From: a virus
IMG/VR virus record: IMGVR_UViG_3300037586_004497
Coordinates: 1-46,154 of that record
Direction: 5' to 3' (one strand)
Length of the DNA stretch: 46,154 bases
In this document: in pieces, positions 1-6,210 of the stretch
How the letters are laid out: every line of letters begins with the position of its first letter
Numbering within the stretch: the stretch's first letter is position 1
Translations under genes and position numbers: made by a program
Notes under the pieces: model-generated
Databases searched by the model: none
What the model was told of the DNA's origin: nothing
The model's input: only the letters and a program-made list of their open reading frames with translations

Positions 1-997
1 AATATGTACTTCCATTAAATATTCCACTTATAGTAGTTACATTAGAAATATCCCAACCTGTAAGATCTATAGTTCCTAAGCCTGCTGCATTATATCCAAA
101 ATAGTATAAATCCTCAATAGCAGAAGTATTATTCCAAGTAGATAAATCTACATCTGAACCTCCTGTATTTCCACCAGCAGTATATACACCATATTCAGAA
201 AATACTCTTGAAAGGTTTAGACTTCCAGCAGCTGGATTCAATGTCCAATTACTTATATCTGAACCATTAATCATATATCCTCTATAAAATAAATAAGAAA
301 GATCTGTACAAGAACTAAAATCTAAATTAGGAGCAATAAGTGTAAGTCCAAAACTTTGACCTGCTCTTGCAAAACTATATGAAAAGTCAGTTATATTTGA
401 CATATCCCAACCTGTTATATTCAAACCTGAAAGATAAGGAATTAAATAGAACATATGTTCACAATTTCCTACAAATTTATCAGTATTTGTCCAGTTACTT
501 AAATCTAAAGTACCAGTTAGTGCTGCACAATTACTAAACATATAGTAAGGTCCATAACTAGCATTTAATAAAGATATATCAGGAGCATCAGTAGCAGTAT
601 AAACTAGGTTAGTACAACCTCTAAACATTTCTTTTAATTGAAGTATCTGAGTATCAGTACCCCATTGTTTAAACTTAGTAAGCATTGGTTGATAACTTGC
701 ACCTGCTAATTGCATATTAAAACCTACAATTGTTCCACTAACTTTTACCTCATAAGTACCTCCTACAGCATATGTGTGTGTTTTATCAGTTGCTGTAATT
801 CCTATTTCTAAGGGAGTTCCATCTCCCCAATCTACATCATAATTATTACCTGCTAAATTACATCTTAGTCTTGCTCCTTGACCTGCACCAACAGTCCATT
901 CCATTATCATACCCGTAAAACTACTAGTAGAAGGAGGAATTATCTTAGTCCCAGCAGATACACCTAAGTGTTTTGTTGTGTTGATTGAAACACCCAT
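1..997 (-). CDS. BspA-type leucine-rich repeat surface/tail protein, partial
   Basis: The frame opens at an ATG at 997 and stays open to the left edge, so the C-terminus is missing. After about 50 residues there is a PKD-like strand with the motif VDWGDGT. It is followed by repeats of the BspA/DUF285 type, with cores such as FRGCTNL, LDLSNW, ITGWDMSNIT and LTGWDISNVT. Such repeats form beta-solenoids and occur in adhesins and phage tail fibres. The stop of the next minus-strand gene upstream (1004-1879) lies only six bases before this ATG, so the two are co-transcribed. The likely role is host-surface recognition at the tail tip; that role is inferred from domain type and neighbours. Confidence 0.75.
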   Translation of the reverse strand, partial: MGVSINTTKHLGVSAGTKIIPPSTSSFTGMIMEWTVGAGQGARLRCNLAGNNYDVDWGDGTPLEIGITATDKTHTYAVGGTYEVKVSGTIVGFNMQLAGASYQPMLTKFKQWGTDTQILQLKEMFRGCTNLVYTATDAPDISLLNASYGPYYMFSNCAALTGTLDLSNWTNTDKFVGNCEHMFYLIPYLSGLNITGWDMSNITDFSYSFARAGQSFGLTLIAPNLDFSSCTDLSYLFYRGYMINGSDISNWTLNPAAGSLNLSRVFSEYGVYTAGGNTGGSDVDLSTWNNTSAIEDLYYFGYNAAGLGTIDLTGWDISNVTTISGIFNGSTY

Positions 998-1003
998 GAT
1001 AAT

Positions 1004-1879
1004 TTAGTATACATAGATTATCACTAAATCTCCTGCATTTGTTGCGGGATCAGGATCATATTCAAATGACATTGATGGAAATGAATTACCATTTCCTCCT
1101 GCATCAAAATTTAATGTTTCTCCTGCTTTTAGAACTATATTTCCTGAAGTTCCTGCAACTATTTGAGCATCTAGAGCACTTGCATTATAAAAAGATATAG
1201 ACTTTACAGCAACCATAATAATATCATTTGTAGCTGGAACAGCAACAGCAGTTTGCCTAAGTATATGAGGAGTATTGGCAAGATTTACTAATTCATCTGT
1301 GTTAGTTTCAATAGCAGCAGTATCTGCTAGAATAGCTGTATTTAGCACCTCAATAGCATTAGCCGTTGTTTCTATCTCAGTATTTTTTACAAGAATAGCA
1401 GCTGTTGCAGTATCTATAGCTGCTGTATCTGCAAGTATTCCTGTGGTATTGGTTTCAATTACAGCAGTATCTGCCAGTATACCTGTAGTATTAGTCTCTA
1501 TTACGGCAGTATCAGCTTCAATTGAAGTATTCATTGCTAAGATAGCTGCTAATGTAGCTTCTGTAGCATCGCCTGATTCTAAATAAGTTTTAGTACATAA
1601 TGTATAATCAGCTGGATCAGCAGTTGTACTTCCTGGTTGATAATACTTTATGTTATCAAAGTTTCCTGTTACAGGATCCCAAACTCTTACTTCTAATCTA
1701 ATTACTGTTCCTGCTGGAGGAACTGGACCAGCACAAGTTATAGAAACTAATTCTGCCTCATACTCTTTTCCATTAGTAGCAACAGATGCTGCTATCTTAT
1801 CTAGACCAAGAAGCATCTTATATTGCCAAGGCCAATTAGTACCTTTTCCACCTGATGTTTTTAAATTTCCTATTGACAT
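1004..1879 (-). CDS. Tail fibre-like protein with tandem heptad-type repeats
   Basis: This is a 291-aa protein. Residues 1-95 look like a globular head. Residues about 105-200 are a run of near-identical 14-residue units, such as ADTAVIETNTTGIL, with hydrophobic residues in a regular pattern as in trimeric coiled-coil or fibre stalks. The last 90 residues are a beta-rich end rich in Gly and Asn, ending DLVIIYVY. It lies between the BspA-type protein and two small fibre-type proteins on the same strand. A structural fibre subunit is the best guess; no named family was recognised. Confidence 0.6.
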   Translation of the reverse strand: MSIGNLKTSGGKGTNWPWQYKMLLGLDKIAASVATNGKEYEAELVSITCAGPVPPAGTVIRLEVRVWDPVTGNFDNIKYYQPGSTTADPADYTLCTKTYLESGDATEATLAAILAMNTSIEADTAVIETNTTGILADTAVIETNTTGILADTAAIDTATAAILVKNTEIETTANAIEVLNTAILADTAAIETNTDELVNLANTPHILRQTAVAVPATNDIIMVAVKSISFYNASALDAQIVAGTSGNIVLKAGETLNFDAGGNGNSFPSMSFEYDPDPATNAGDLVIIYVY

Positions 1880-1894
1880 TTTTTATTTTTTTAA

Positions 1895-2104
1895 TTAATC
1901 ATAAACTATATGTACTTGTCCTGTAGCTGTTCTATAGAAATCACCAGCTTTAAGACCTGCTAGTTTTGCAGCAGCATTATTAGTATGGACATTATTATTT
2001 AACTGACGTAATAGAAAGTTTAAATGACCAAACTTAACCAATCCCATATCCTCACCATTTTGCAGGTAAGGATCTGGAGATAAATTTTTAAATTGTTCAG
2101 GCAT
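1895..2104 (-). CDS. Small fibre-region protein, unknown
   Basis: This is a 69-aa protein starting MPEQFKNLSPDPYLQNG and ending in a beta-hairpin-like GDFYRTATGQVHIVYD. The ending resembles short baseplate or fibre accessory proteins whose last strands read FYRTxxG. It starts one base before the stop of the 2106-2444 gene and ends 15 bases before the 1879 start, so it belongs to the fibre operon. Function is not known. Confidence 0.6.
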   Translation of the reverse strand: MPEQFKNLSPDPYLQNGEDMGLVKFGHLNFLLRQLNNNVHTNNAAAKLAGLKAGDFYRTATGQVHIVYD

Positions 2105-2105
2105 T

Positions 2106-2444
2106 TTATGGACTAACTGTTACAACTCCACCATTATTCCAAAGTTGTCCTGAATTTCCTGGATCAGCTAATGGAAGACCAGCCATTTTAATTACTGTTG
2201 ACTTACATTCAAATGCTGTTGCTGGATCAAATGTAACTGTACCTGCTCCAGAAGTAATAAGATTTACTAGTTTTACTGTACCTGTAAAAATTGGATCAGC
2301 TGCAGGAGCCTTTAATGCAAGTTCTGCTTCAATTTGCTCCATAAGATTGTAATTCCAATCTCCTGCTCCTAATAATGTTTGTGAAAAGTCTGTAGGTCTT
2401 ACCGTACTAACTTTTCTGCCTTTAAATATTTGTTTAAGTGCCAT
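2106..2444 (-). CDS. Fibre/appendage-type structural protein
   Basis: This is a 112-aa protein. Its second half (FTGTVKLVNLITSGAGTVTF and on to LWNNGGVVTVSP) has the Gly/Thr/Val-rich strands and the LWNNGG-VVTVS ending common in phage fibre and appendage proteins. It is the first gene after the minus-strand terminator at about 2500-2531, so a late promoter probably lies in 2445-2490, which is A/T-rich. Role inferred from composition and position. Confidence 0.55.
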   Translation of the reverse strand: MALKQIFKGRKVSTVRPTDFSQTLLGAGDWNYNLMEQIEAELALKAPAADPIFTGTVKLVNLITSGAGTVTFDPATAFECKSTVIKMAGLPLADPGNSGQLWNNGGVVTVSP

Positions 2445-2498
2445 AATGTTTAATGTTTTTATGTATATATACTACTATAATATACTAAAAATTATTGA

Positions 2499-2531
2499 AT
2501 AAAAAAACCCCTAATTAAAAAACTAAGGGTT
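2499..2531 (-). terminator. Intrinsic terminator, minus strand
   Basis: Read on the minus strand, AACCCTTAG (2531-2523) pairs with TTAGGGGTT (2514-2506), nine pairs with one wobble, and is followed by a run of T (2505-2501). It separates the membrane-protein block upstream (2553 and higher) from the fibre genes downstream. Confidence 0.75.
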
Positions 2532-2552
2532 TCTTTGAGTTTTTGGTTTAGT

Positions 2553-2753
2553 TTAATATAAATATAAAAAAGTTAAAACAAAAATTAATAATGCTATTCC
2601 ATACATTGAGTATCCAATAGATCTCCCATCTTCATCTTTATGAGATTCTCCAGTTACATGATCTTCTACATCTTTAGCAAAGGCTCTTCCAATAAATAGA
2701 AGCATAAGTCCCATTATTATGGCTAAGATTGTAAGAAATATTTTCCAGATCAT
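2553..2753 (-). CDS. Small membrane protein
   Basis: This is a 66-aa protein with an N-terminal membrane segment (residues 2-24, starting MIWKIFLTILAIIMGLMLLF) and a C-terminal one (about 48-66, ALLIFVLTFLYLY), joined by a charged loop (KDVEDHVTGESHKDEDG). Its start overlaps the stop of the 2750-3121 gene by four bases. Size and two-pass topology fit a holin, but nothing specific proves lysis function. Confidence 0.6.
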   Translation of the reverse strand: MIWKIFLTILAIIMGLMLLFIGRAFAKDVEDHVTGESHKDEDGRSIGYSMYGIALLIFVLTFLYLY

Positions 2754-3121
2754 ATTTCAAATAGTTTATAAAAAACGGTAAAGCCTATACCATAGATTAA
2801 TCTACATAAAATAACATGTAATACTACTGACCATAGATCACAATAAGTATATGCTAAAAAGAAAATTCCAATAAAAAGAAATAGATTCCTACATAGTTTA
2901 GCTAAATGCCATCCATCAGTCAATCCAACAAAGAACGTTGTACTTCCTTGGAATCTAGGACCAGCTTCAGGTTTTCCATCTTTATACTTATTCTTCCATG
3001 ATATAGAAGGATCCCAGAAATATGGGTCAAATTTACTAAAGATACTTTTTCCATAATGAAACTGTACAGTATCCATAATAGCTTCAGCTAGACCTGCTAA
3101 TGCAAAAAAGAGTATATGCAT
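2750..3121 (-). CDS. Multi-pass membrane protein, unknown
   Basis: This is a 123-aa protein with a hydrophobic N-terminus (HILFFALAGLAEAIMD), an aromatic central loop (FDPYFWDP, SWKNKYKDG, GLTDGWHLAK), then hydrophobic stretches near residues 75-120. Similar small proteins with a DGWHLxK motif occur in phages of Bacteroidota (from memory, not checked). It sits in a tight operon, overlapping the genes on both sides by one to four bases. Function unknown. Confidence 0.6.
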   Translation of the reverse strand: MHILFFALAGLAEAIMDTVQFHYGKSIFSKFDPYFWDPSISWKNKYKDGKPEAGPRFQGSTTFFVGLTDGWHLAKLCRNLFLFIGIFFLAYTYCDLWSVVLHVILCRLIYGIGFTVFYKLFEI

Positions 3122-3315
3122 TATTTTTTAGTTTTTTGCCAATGAATAAGACCACCTATTAAAGCTCCTAAAGATGCAATACCTACTGCTATCTTTAAAT
3201 ACCAACTATCAAGATATCCTGTACAAGTTAAAAAATAAATATAAGCTCCCGATACAAATAGAGCAAAAATAATCTGTAGGATATCCAATCCTTTTAAAAG
3301 ATTCTTTAAATTCAT
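3121..3315 (-). CDS. Small membrane protein
   Basis: This is a 64-aa protein with two predicted membrane segments (about residues 12-32 and 39-58) and a basic end (HWQKTKK). It overlaps the next gene by one base and the previous one by four, so it is translated from the same message. Possibly part of the lysis or membrane-remodelling set; unproved. Confidence 0.55.
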   Translation of the reverse strand: MNLKNLLKGLDILQIIFALFVSGAYIYFLTCTGYLDSWYLKIAVGIASLGALIGGLIHWQKTKK

Positions 3316-3647
3316 AATGTATCAATTTTTCTTTGTAAGTAAACTAAGGCTTTTTTAAGATCTGACTTCTCTTTTATATGATTCCTTTTTCTAGATCTAG
3401 AAATATACTTTATAACATTACCCAAACAAAAATCATCAGATACATTAAGTTTATCTAATATAGGAAATAAATCTGCTTGAGGAATTTCTTTATGTTGTTG
3501 TTTAGGAACATAATCTTCTGGAAGTGTTACTATTCTATCTTCAGGAAGATCTCTCTTTTGATTATAAACTCCATCACACATATTACTATAAGGAGATCCC
3601 ACACCTTTCATTGATCTATACCAATCTGAACTCTTCATTGATCCCAT
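3312..3647 (-). CDS. DUF3310-like phage protein
   Basis: This is a 111-aa protein. The C-terminal half matches the DUF3310 (SaV-type) pattern seen in many phages: LDKLNVSDDFCLGNVIKYI, then SRSRKRN and DLKKALVYLQRKID. That is the family's FxLGNxIKY...DLxKAxxYL signature. The N-terminal 60 residues are charged and probably flexible. It overlaps the GroES-like gene by 13 bases. DUF3310 proteins are often linked to nucleotide metabolism genes, but the biochemical role is not established. Confidence 0.7.
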   Translation of the reverse strand: MGSMKSSDWYRSMKGVGSPYSNMCDGVYNQKRDLPEDRIVTLPEDYVPKQQHKEIPQADLFPILDKLNVSDDFCLGNVIKYISRSRKRNHIKEKSDLKKALVYLQRKIDTL

Positions 3648-3928
3648 ACCATAGCAATTTCAAAGTCCTTAATCATCATCTTAATGTTTCCATTAAAATC
3701 TATTATCTCAGCACTATGTAAAGCATTAGTATTTGCATACACTTTATCCCCCACCTTAATACCTTCTACTTTATCTCCTACAGCATGTACATTTAAATTA
3801 GTCCATTTCTTCATCATAGATTTCTCTATCTCTTTTTCATCACTCTCATTGAGAACAATATCAGTCTTTTTTTCTGGCTGGACAGGCTTATCTAGAAGAA
3901 CTCTATTGCCCCTTAATTTAAATTTCAT
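3635..3928 (-). CDS. GroES-like co-chaperonin
   Basis: This is a 97-aa protein, the usual size for GroES. It shows the co-chaperonin layout: an N-terminal strand (LRGNRVLLDKP), a variable section where the mobile loop would be (residues about 20-45), then AVGDKVEGIKVGDKVYANTN and a C-terminal MIKDFEIAMVW, equivalent to the barrel-closing strands of GroES. Phage-encoded GroES-like proteins such as T4 gp31 adapt the host GroEL to fold the capsid protein. The start codon lies at the edge of a 10-bp inverted repeat (3927-3958). Assignment rests on pattern only. Confidence 0.55.
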   Translation of the reverse strand: MKFKLRGNRVLLDKPVQPEKKTDIVLNESDEKEIEKSMMKKWTNLNVHAVGDKVEGIKVGDKVYANTNALHSAEIIDFNGNIKMMIKDFEIAMVWDQ

Positions 3929-3958
3929 ATTTGTGTTGGTTTTAATTTACACAAATAT
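3927..3958 (-). promoter_or_regulatory. Inverted repeat overlapping the GroES-like start codon
   Basis: ATATTTGTGT (3927-3936) and ACACAAATAT (3949-3958) are perfect 10-bp inverted repeats around a 12-base loop. The ATG of the minus-strand GroES-like gene (3928-3926) is partly inside the arm. In RNA this hairpin would hide the start codon; as DNA it could be an operator. Confidence 0.5.
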
Positions 3959-3969
3959 ATAAAAAAATT

Positions 3970-4137
3970 TTAAGAACCACATCCGAAACAATCTATCTCA
4001 GAATCTTCAGGCTTAGTACCTGTGAGTTTCATTTGAAGAACATGAATCTGATCTTTGATATCCATATCCTGGAACATATCACCAGTAAGCTCTTTCTCTA
4101 GTAAAGCTATCTTATCTTTAATTTCTTGATTATTCAT
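3970..4137 (-). CDS. Small protein with a doubled motif, unknown
   Basis: This is 55 aa from the ATG at 4137, which follows an A/T-rich leader like its neighbours; a longer frame to 4281 is open but its extra N-terminus runs through low-complexity C-rich sequence. The protein contains two similar units (KDKIALLEKELTGDM and KDQIHVLQMKLTGTK), suggesting an internal duplication of a short helix-turn. It ends in a Cys-rich CFGCGS. Function unknown. Confidence 0.5.
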   Translation of the reverse strand: MNNQEIKDKIALLEKELTGDMFQDMDIKDQIHVLQMKLTGTKPEDSEIDCFGCGS

Positions 4138-4375
4138 AACATTAATATAATAATAAGCCAGGACATTGCCAAGATCATGGTGACAGAAATACTCCACATT
4201 AGAGATAATGGTGGGTATTATATTAAAAACCCCCACCCCTTCAGAGCTTTGGTGGTACCCCCCCTTGTTTTCTGAGAGCAAGGAGATATTCCCAGGATAG
4301 AAAATAGAAAAAAATATCTCACAGGAGAATGTTTATTACCTGTTTACTATCTACCTCTACATCACTACCTCCAAC

Positions 4376-4428
4376 ACACAAGTCCAACACTCACACAAGT
4401 CCAACACAAGCCTGCACACAAACCAAGT
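4376..4428. repeat. Direct repeat ACACAAGTCCAACAC, two perfect copies
   Basis: The copies start at 4376 and 4393, a 17-bp period, with a degenerate third copy after them. The 17-bp period equals that of the unrelated repeat block at 8304-8354. Confidence 0.7.
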
Positions 4429-4460
4429 CTCAGGTTCACTCTCTTCTTTATTACATATAG

Positions 4461-4491
4461 AACAACTCTTACTATATCTTAAATATGTACT
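4461..4491 (+). promoter_or_regulatory. AACAACTCTTACT element, copy 1
   Basis: The 13-mer at 4461-4473 is followed by TATATCTTAAATATGTACT and the ATG at 4492. It is one of five copies in front of early plus-strand units (others at 4797, 5345, 6000, 6519). A partly conserved TTAAAT-like block lies just after the 13-mer. Likely a phage-specific promoter. Confidence 0.6.
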
Positions 4492-4668
4492 ATGAAAAAT
4501 TTTAAAGTTAAAATGTTTTCTGTCCTTGCTAGTGATACAAAGGCTATCACAGTAGTACAGACTAAACTTAATCAGTGGATTACTACTGGTATATTAAAGA
4601 AATATGAAATGCACACTACTGCAACTCATCTTATCTTTAATATATGTTTAAATAAAAAGGCTGAATAA
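4492..4668 (+). CDS. Small early protein, unknown
   Basis: This is 58 aa: it starts MKNFKVKMFSVLASDTKAI, has a central QTKLNQWITTGILKKY helix-like part, and ends LNKKAE. The ATG is 18 bases after the AACAACTCTTACT element, and a terminator follows at once. This makes it a one-gene unit and probably a host take-over peptide. The name and function are not known. Confidence 0.6.
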   Translation: MKNFKVKMFSVLASDTKAITVVQTKLNQWITTGILKKYEMHTTATHLIFNICLNKKAE

Positions 4669-4680
4669 GCCTTTTTTTTT
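4655..4680 (+). terminator. Intrinsic terminator
   Basis: AAAAGGCT and AAGCCTTTT pair around GAAT, followed by a long T-run. It overlaps the stop codon of the 4492 gene. Confidence 0.8.
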
Positions 4681-4796
4681 AGCATTGGGCAAGCAGATTT
4701 ATTCTAAATCACTATGCCCAATATCATTCTTTCTTGATGGTGTTCACTGCGTTCACCATCTTTAAACTCTTTCATTCATTTTTATACCCATGCACA

Positions 4797-4822
4797 AACA
4801 ACTCTTACTGCAGTTGAAATAT
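4797..4822 (+). promoter_or_regulatory. AACAACTCTTACT element, copy 2
   Basis: The 13-mer at 4797-4809 is perfect and is followed by GCAGTTGAAATATAT. No protein gene with a normal start follows; the structured RNA at 4823-4920 begins directly after it. Confidence 0.6.
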
Positions 4823-4920
4823 ATAAAAGCTATGCCATCACTAACACTCTGAAGTGTGCTGTCTGGTATGCAAGGGATAAGCCATTAAGTTGGAACCATA
4901 AGTCAGACCATAGCTTTTAT
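4823..4920 (+). ncRNA. Candidate structured RNA, three-way junction with 12-bp closing stem
   Basis: ATAAAAGCTATG (4823-4834) pairs perfectly with CATAGCTTTTAT (4909-4920). Inside are a hairpin ACACT-CTGA-AGTGT (4844-4857) and an arm GTCTG/CAGAC (4861-4865 with 4904-4908) directly abutting the closing stem, extended by TATG/CATA (4867-4870 with 4897-4900). It sits right after promoter-like copy 2. The first ATG in it gives only six codons. Another frame is open for about 40 codons but has no ATG, so RNA is the better reading. No known RNA family was recognised. Confidence 0.5.
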
Positions 4921-4955
4921 TAATCTTTAAAATTTAAATAAATAAATTATTAATT

Positions 4956-5162
4956 ATGAAACTATCAAGATTTCAAATTGACACCTTAATTGTTAATTGT
5001 AGAGAAACTAAGGTTCAATTAAAAAAGGAAAAGAGTACAAGGAAAACTCATAGTGCAAAATCATTGTTTAATCATCTAATAGAAAATCAAGACAAATGTA
5101 TTGAAACTCTAATAAAGATGAGAAAAGAAGATGTAGTACTGAGTATTATAAACAAATTCTAA
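4956..5162 (+). CDS. Small basic helical protein, unknown
   Basis: This is 68 aa, Lys/Arg-rich, with sections RETKVQLKKEKSTRKTHSAK and CIETLIKMRKEDVVLSIINKF. It follows an A/T leader (AAATAAATAAATTATTAATT) and ends just before a strong terminator. It may bind nucleic acid because of its charge; no family recognised. Confidence 0.6.
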   Translation: MKLSRFQIDTLIVNCRETKVQLKKEKSTRKTHSAKSLFNHLIENQDKCIETLIKMRKEDVVLSIINKF

Positions 5163-5183
5163 TGCCTATAAGAAGGATAGATT

Positions 5184-5209
5184 AAGGGGGAGTAATTCCC
5201 CTTTTTTTT
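5184..5209 (+). terminator. Intrinsic terminator
   Basis: A G-run (AAGGGGG) pairs with TTCCCCTT around GTAA and is followed by seven or more T. It ends the 4956 unit. Confidence 0.8.
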
Positions 5210-5270
5210 ACTACAATAGAAACTAAAGTTTCTCGGCTTTATTTACAACTATTCATTCAATTCATTAAAA

Positions 5271-5330
5271 AATCATTCTTTCAATAGGTGTTCACTTCGT
5301 TCACATCTTTTAAATTCTTTCATTCTTTTT
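5271..5330 (+). repeat. Duplicated upstream block, second copy (first copy 4723-4780)
   Basis: Both blocks read ATCATTCTTTC, then GGTGTTCACT-K-CGTTCAC, then ATCTTT and TCTTTCATTC, and both lead into an AACAACTCTTACT element. The duplicated section is about 58 bp with scattered differences, so it may be an upstream regulatory part of the unit or a trace of unit duplication. Confidence 0.55.
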
Positions 5331-5344
5331 AAATAGTTAGTTAA

Positions 5345-5375
5345 AACAACTCTTACTATGGGTCAAATATATATT
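5345..5375 (+). promoter_or_regulatory. AACAACTCTTACT element, copy 3
   Basis: The 13-mer at 5345-5357 is followed by ATGGGTCAAATATATATT and the ATG at 5376, 18 bases away, the same spacing as copy 1. Confidence 0.6.
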
Positions 5376-5579
5376 ATGAAAAATACATTAATTAATTATG
5401 GCAAGCACGTTGACTTGCATAACAATGGTAAACTTGTGTATACTGATGTACATAAAGTTGGAGTATCTAAACTTGCTATAGGTTCAGATAACTTATGGAG
5501 ATTTAAGAATTGTACACCTATTAAGAATATTGATAGGAAAAAGTCTTATTATCCTCATCCTGATGCTTTACCATTTTAG
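5376..5579 (+). CDS. Small early protein, unknown
   Basis: This is 67 aa from the ATG at 5376. An in-frame ATG at 5358 is inside the promoter-like element and is less likely, because the 4492 gene has the same element-to-start spacing as 5376. The protein is polar, with VDLHNNGKLVYTDVHKVGVSK and a Pro/His/Tyr end (SYYPHPDALPF). Unknown function; likely early. Confidence 0.6.
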   Translation: MKNTLINYGKHVDLHNNGKLVYTDVHKVGVSKLAIGSDNLWRFKNCTPIKNIDRKKSYYPHPDALPF

Positions 5580-5581
5580 TC

Positions 5582-5659
5582 ATGAATCTTATAGCTACTA
5601 CTATTCTAGTGATGATTCTATTGTACTTTCAGTATAAACTTAATCATAAAGGGGAGTAA
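5582..5659 (+). CDS. Single-pass membrane peptide
   Basis: This is 25 aa with one hydrophobic helix (LIATTILVMILLYF) and a charged tail (QYKLNHKGE). It starts three bases after the previous stop. The terminator hairpin overlaps its last codons. It is short, so the call is tentative. Confidence 0.4.
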   Translation: MNLIATTILVMILLYFQYKLNHKGE

Positions 5660-5671
5660 TCCCCTTTTTTT
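5648..5671 (+). terminator. Intrinsic terminator
   Basis: AAAGGGGA pairs with TCCCCTTT around GTAA, followed by T-rich sequence; ends the 5376-5659 unit. Confidence 0.75.
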
Positions 5672-5717
5672 AAAACTTAAATAAATAAATTATTCATTAA
5701 TTAAAATAAAATATATC

Positions 5718-5963
5718 ATGGAACAACAAATTTTACAAAATCACGAGAATTATAGTAAACTATTAATAGGAGTAAGTCAAAAAGTTAAAGAGAGTGGCAT
5801 ACAAATTCTATGTCAAGGTGGAGAGGGTTATGCTAAAAAGATAGTAAAAATGTTTGAAGAGGCTTATGGAGATAAATATACCAAGCAAAGTTATAGTGAC
5901 TTGTATGATGATATTCATACTATGGTTAGGAATACTTATGGTTGTGAAATAGATGGAGTGTAA
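5718..5963 (+). CDS. Small acidic protein, unknown
   Basis: This is 81 aa, helical in appearance, with ILQNHENYSKLLIGVSQKV, then GGEGYAKKIVKMFEEAYGDKY and SDLYDDIHTMVRNTYG. The leader AAATAAATAAATTATTCATTAA resembles that of the 4956 gene. A perfect 11-bp terminator stem follows. No family recognised. Confidence 0.6.
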   Translation: MEQQILQNHENYSKLLIGVSQKVKESGIQILCQGGEGYAKKIVKMFEEAYGDKYTKQSYSDLYDDIHTMVRNTYGCEIDGV

Positions 5964-5964
5964 C

Positions 5965-5994
5965 AAATAAGGGGTTTAATTACCCCTTATTTTA
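5965..5994 (+). terminator. Intrinsic terminator
   Basis: AAATAAGGGGT (5965-5975) pairs perfectly with ACCCCTTATTT (5982-5992) around TTAATT. Six bases later the next AACAACTCTTACT element begins. Confidence 0.8.
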
Positions 5995-5999
5995 AAGAA

Positions 6000-6033
6000 A
6001 ACAACTCTTACTATCAGTTAAATTATTATTAAG
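6000..6033 (+). promoter_or_regulatory. AACAACTCTTACT element, copy 4
   Basis: The 13-mer at 6000-6012 is followed by ATCAGTTAAATTATTATTAAG. No start codon is near; the tRNA-like structured RNA at 6034-6181 begins at the end of this element. Confidence 0.6.
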
Positions 6034-6181
6034 TAGTGTGTCCAAGGAGGTTGGGTAAAATTGCCCTTGCTATGTGTTAATTGACAGTTTGAGATAAATC
6101 AAATGTTGAACATATTAACAATCAGCATACTAGGTTCCATAAAGATGCATCCCTCAACAAGGTTCATAACCTTGCACGCTA
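6034..6181 (+). ncRNA. Candidate structured RNA with tRNA-like ends
   Basis: TAGTGTG (6034-6040) pairs with CACGCTA (6175-6181), seven pairs with one wobble, like an acceptor stem. Directly before the 3' strand is CAAGG-TTCATAA-CCTTG (6158-6174), which has the size of a T arm and starts its loop with TTC. Other pairings are CAAGG/CCTTG near the 5' end (after base 6042) and TGTTAAT/ATTAACA in the middle. At 148 nt it is too long for a plain tRNA. A long frame from 6103 runs through it but lacks a good leader. It lies between a promoter-like element and a T-run at 6184-6189. Confidence 0.4.
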
Positions 6182-6210
6182 CTTTTTTTAAACTTATTAA
6201 AACTTATATT

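Larger units (their letters stand above)
4138..4491. other. Divergent intergenic region with C-rich direct repeats
   Basis: The region separates the minus-strand block from the plus-strand early genes. It holds runs of C on the plus strand, and a perfect 15-bp direct repeat, ACACAAGTCCAACAC, at 4376-4390 and 4393-4407, followed by a partial third copy near 4415-4428. From 4350 to 4430 the plus strand is almost free of G. Divergent promoters must lie here; an origin or a regulatory region is possible. Confidence 0.5.

Noticed and set aside
1-997. Diversity-generating retroelement target
   Set aside because: The repeat protein is of a variable type, but no reverse transcriptase or template repeat is visible in the window.
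1275-1586. Plus-strand frame of 103 codons inside the fibre gene
   Set aside because: It is a shadow of the Ala/Thr/Ile-rich repeats of the minus-strand fibre gene, with low-complexity translation.
4791-4922. A frame open for about 40 codons (ending SDHSFY) across the structured RNA
   Set aside because: It has no ATG or clear alternative start and runs through a perfect 12-bp stem. The RNA reading explains the inverted repeats better, although a non-AUG start cannot be excluded.
6103-6210. Extended N-terminus for the 6211 gene
   Set aside because: The extra codons run through the structured RNA, and the shared leader is directly before the ATG at 6211.
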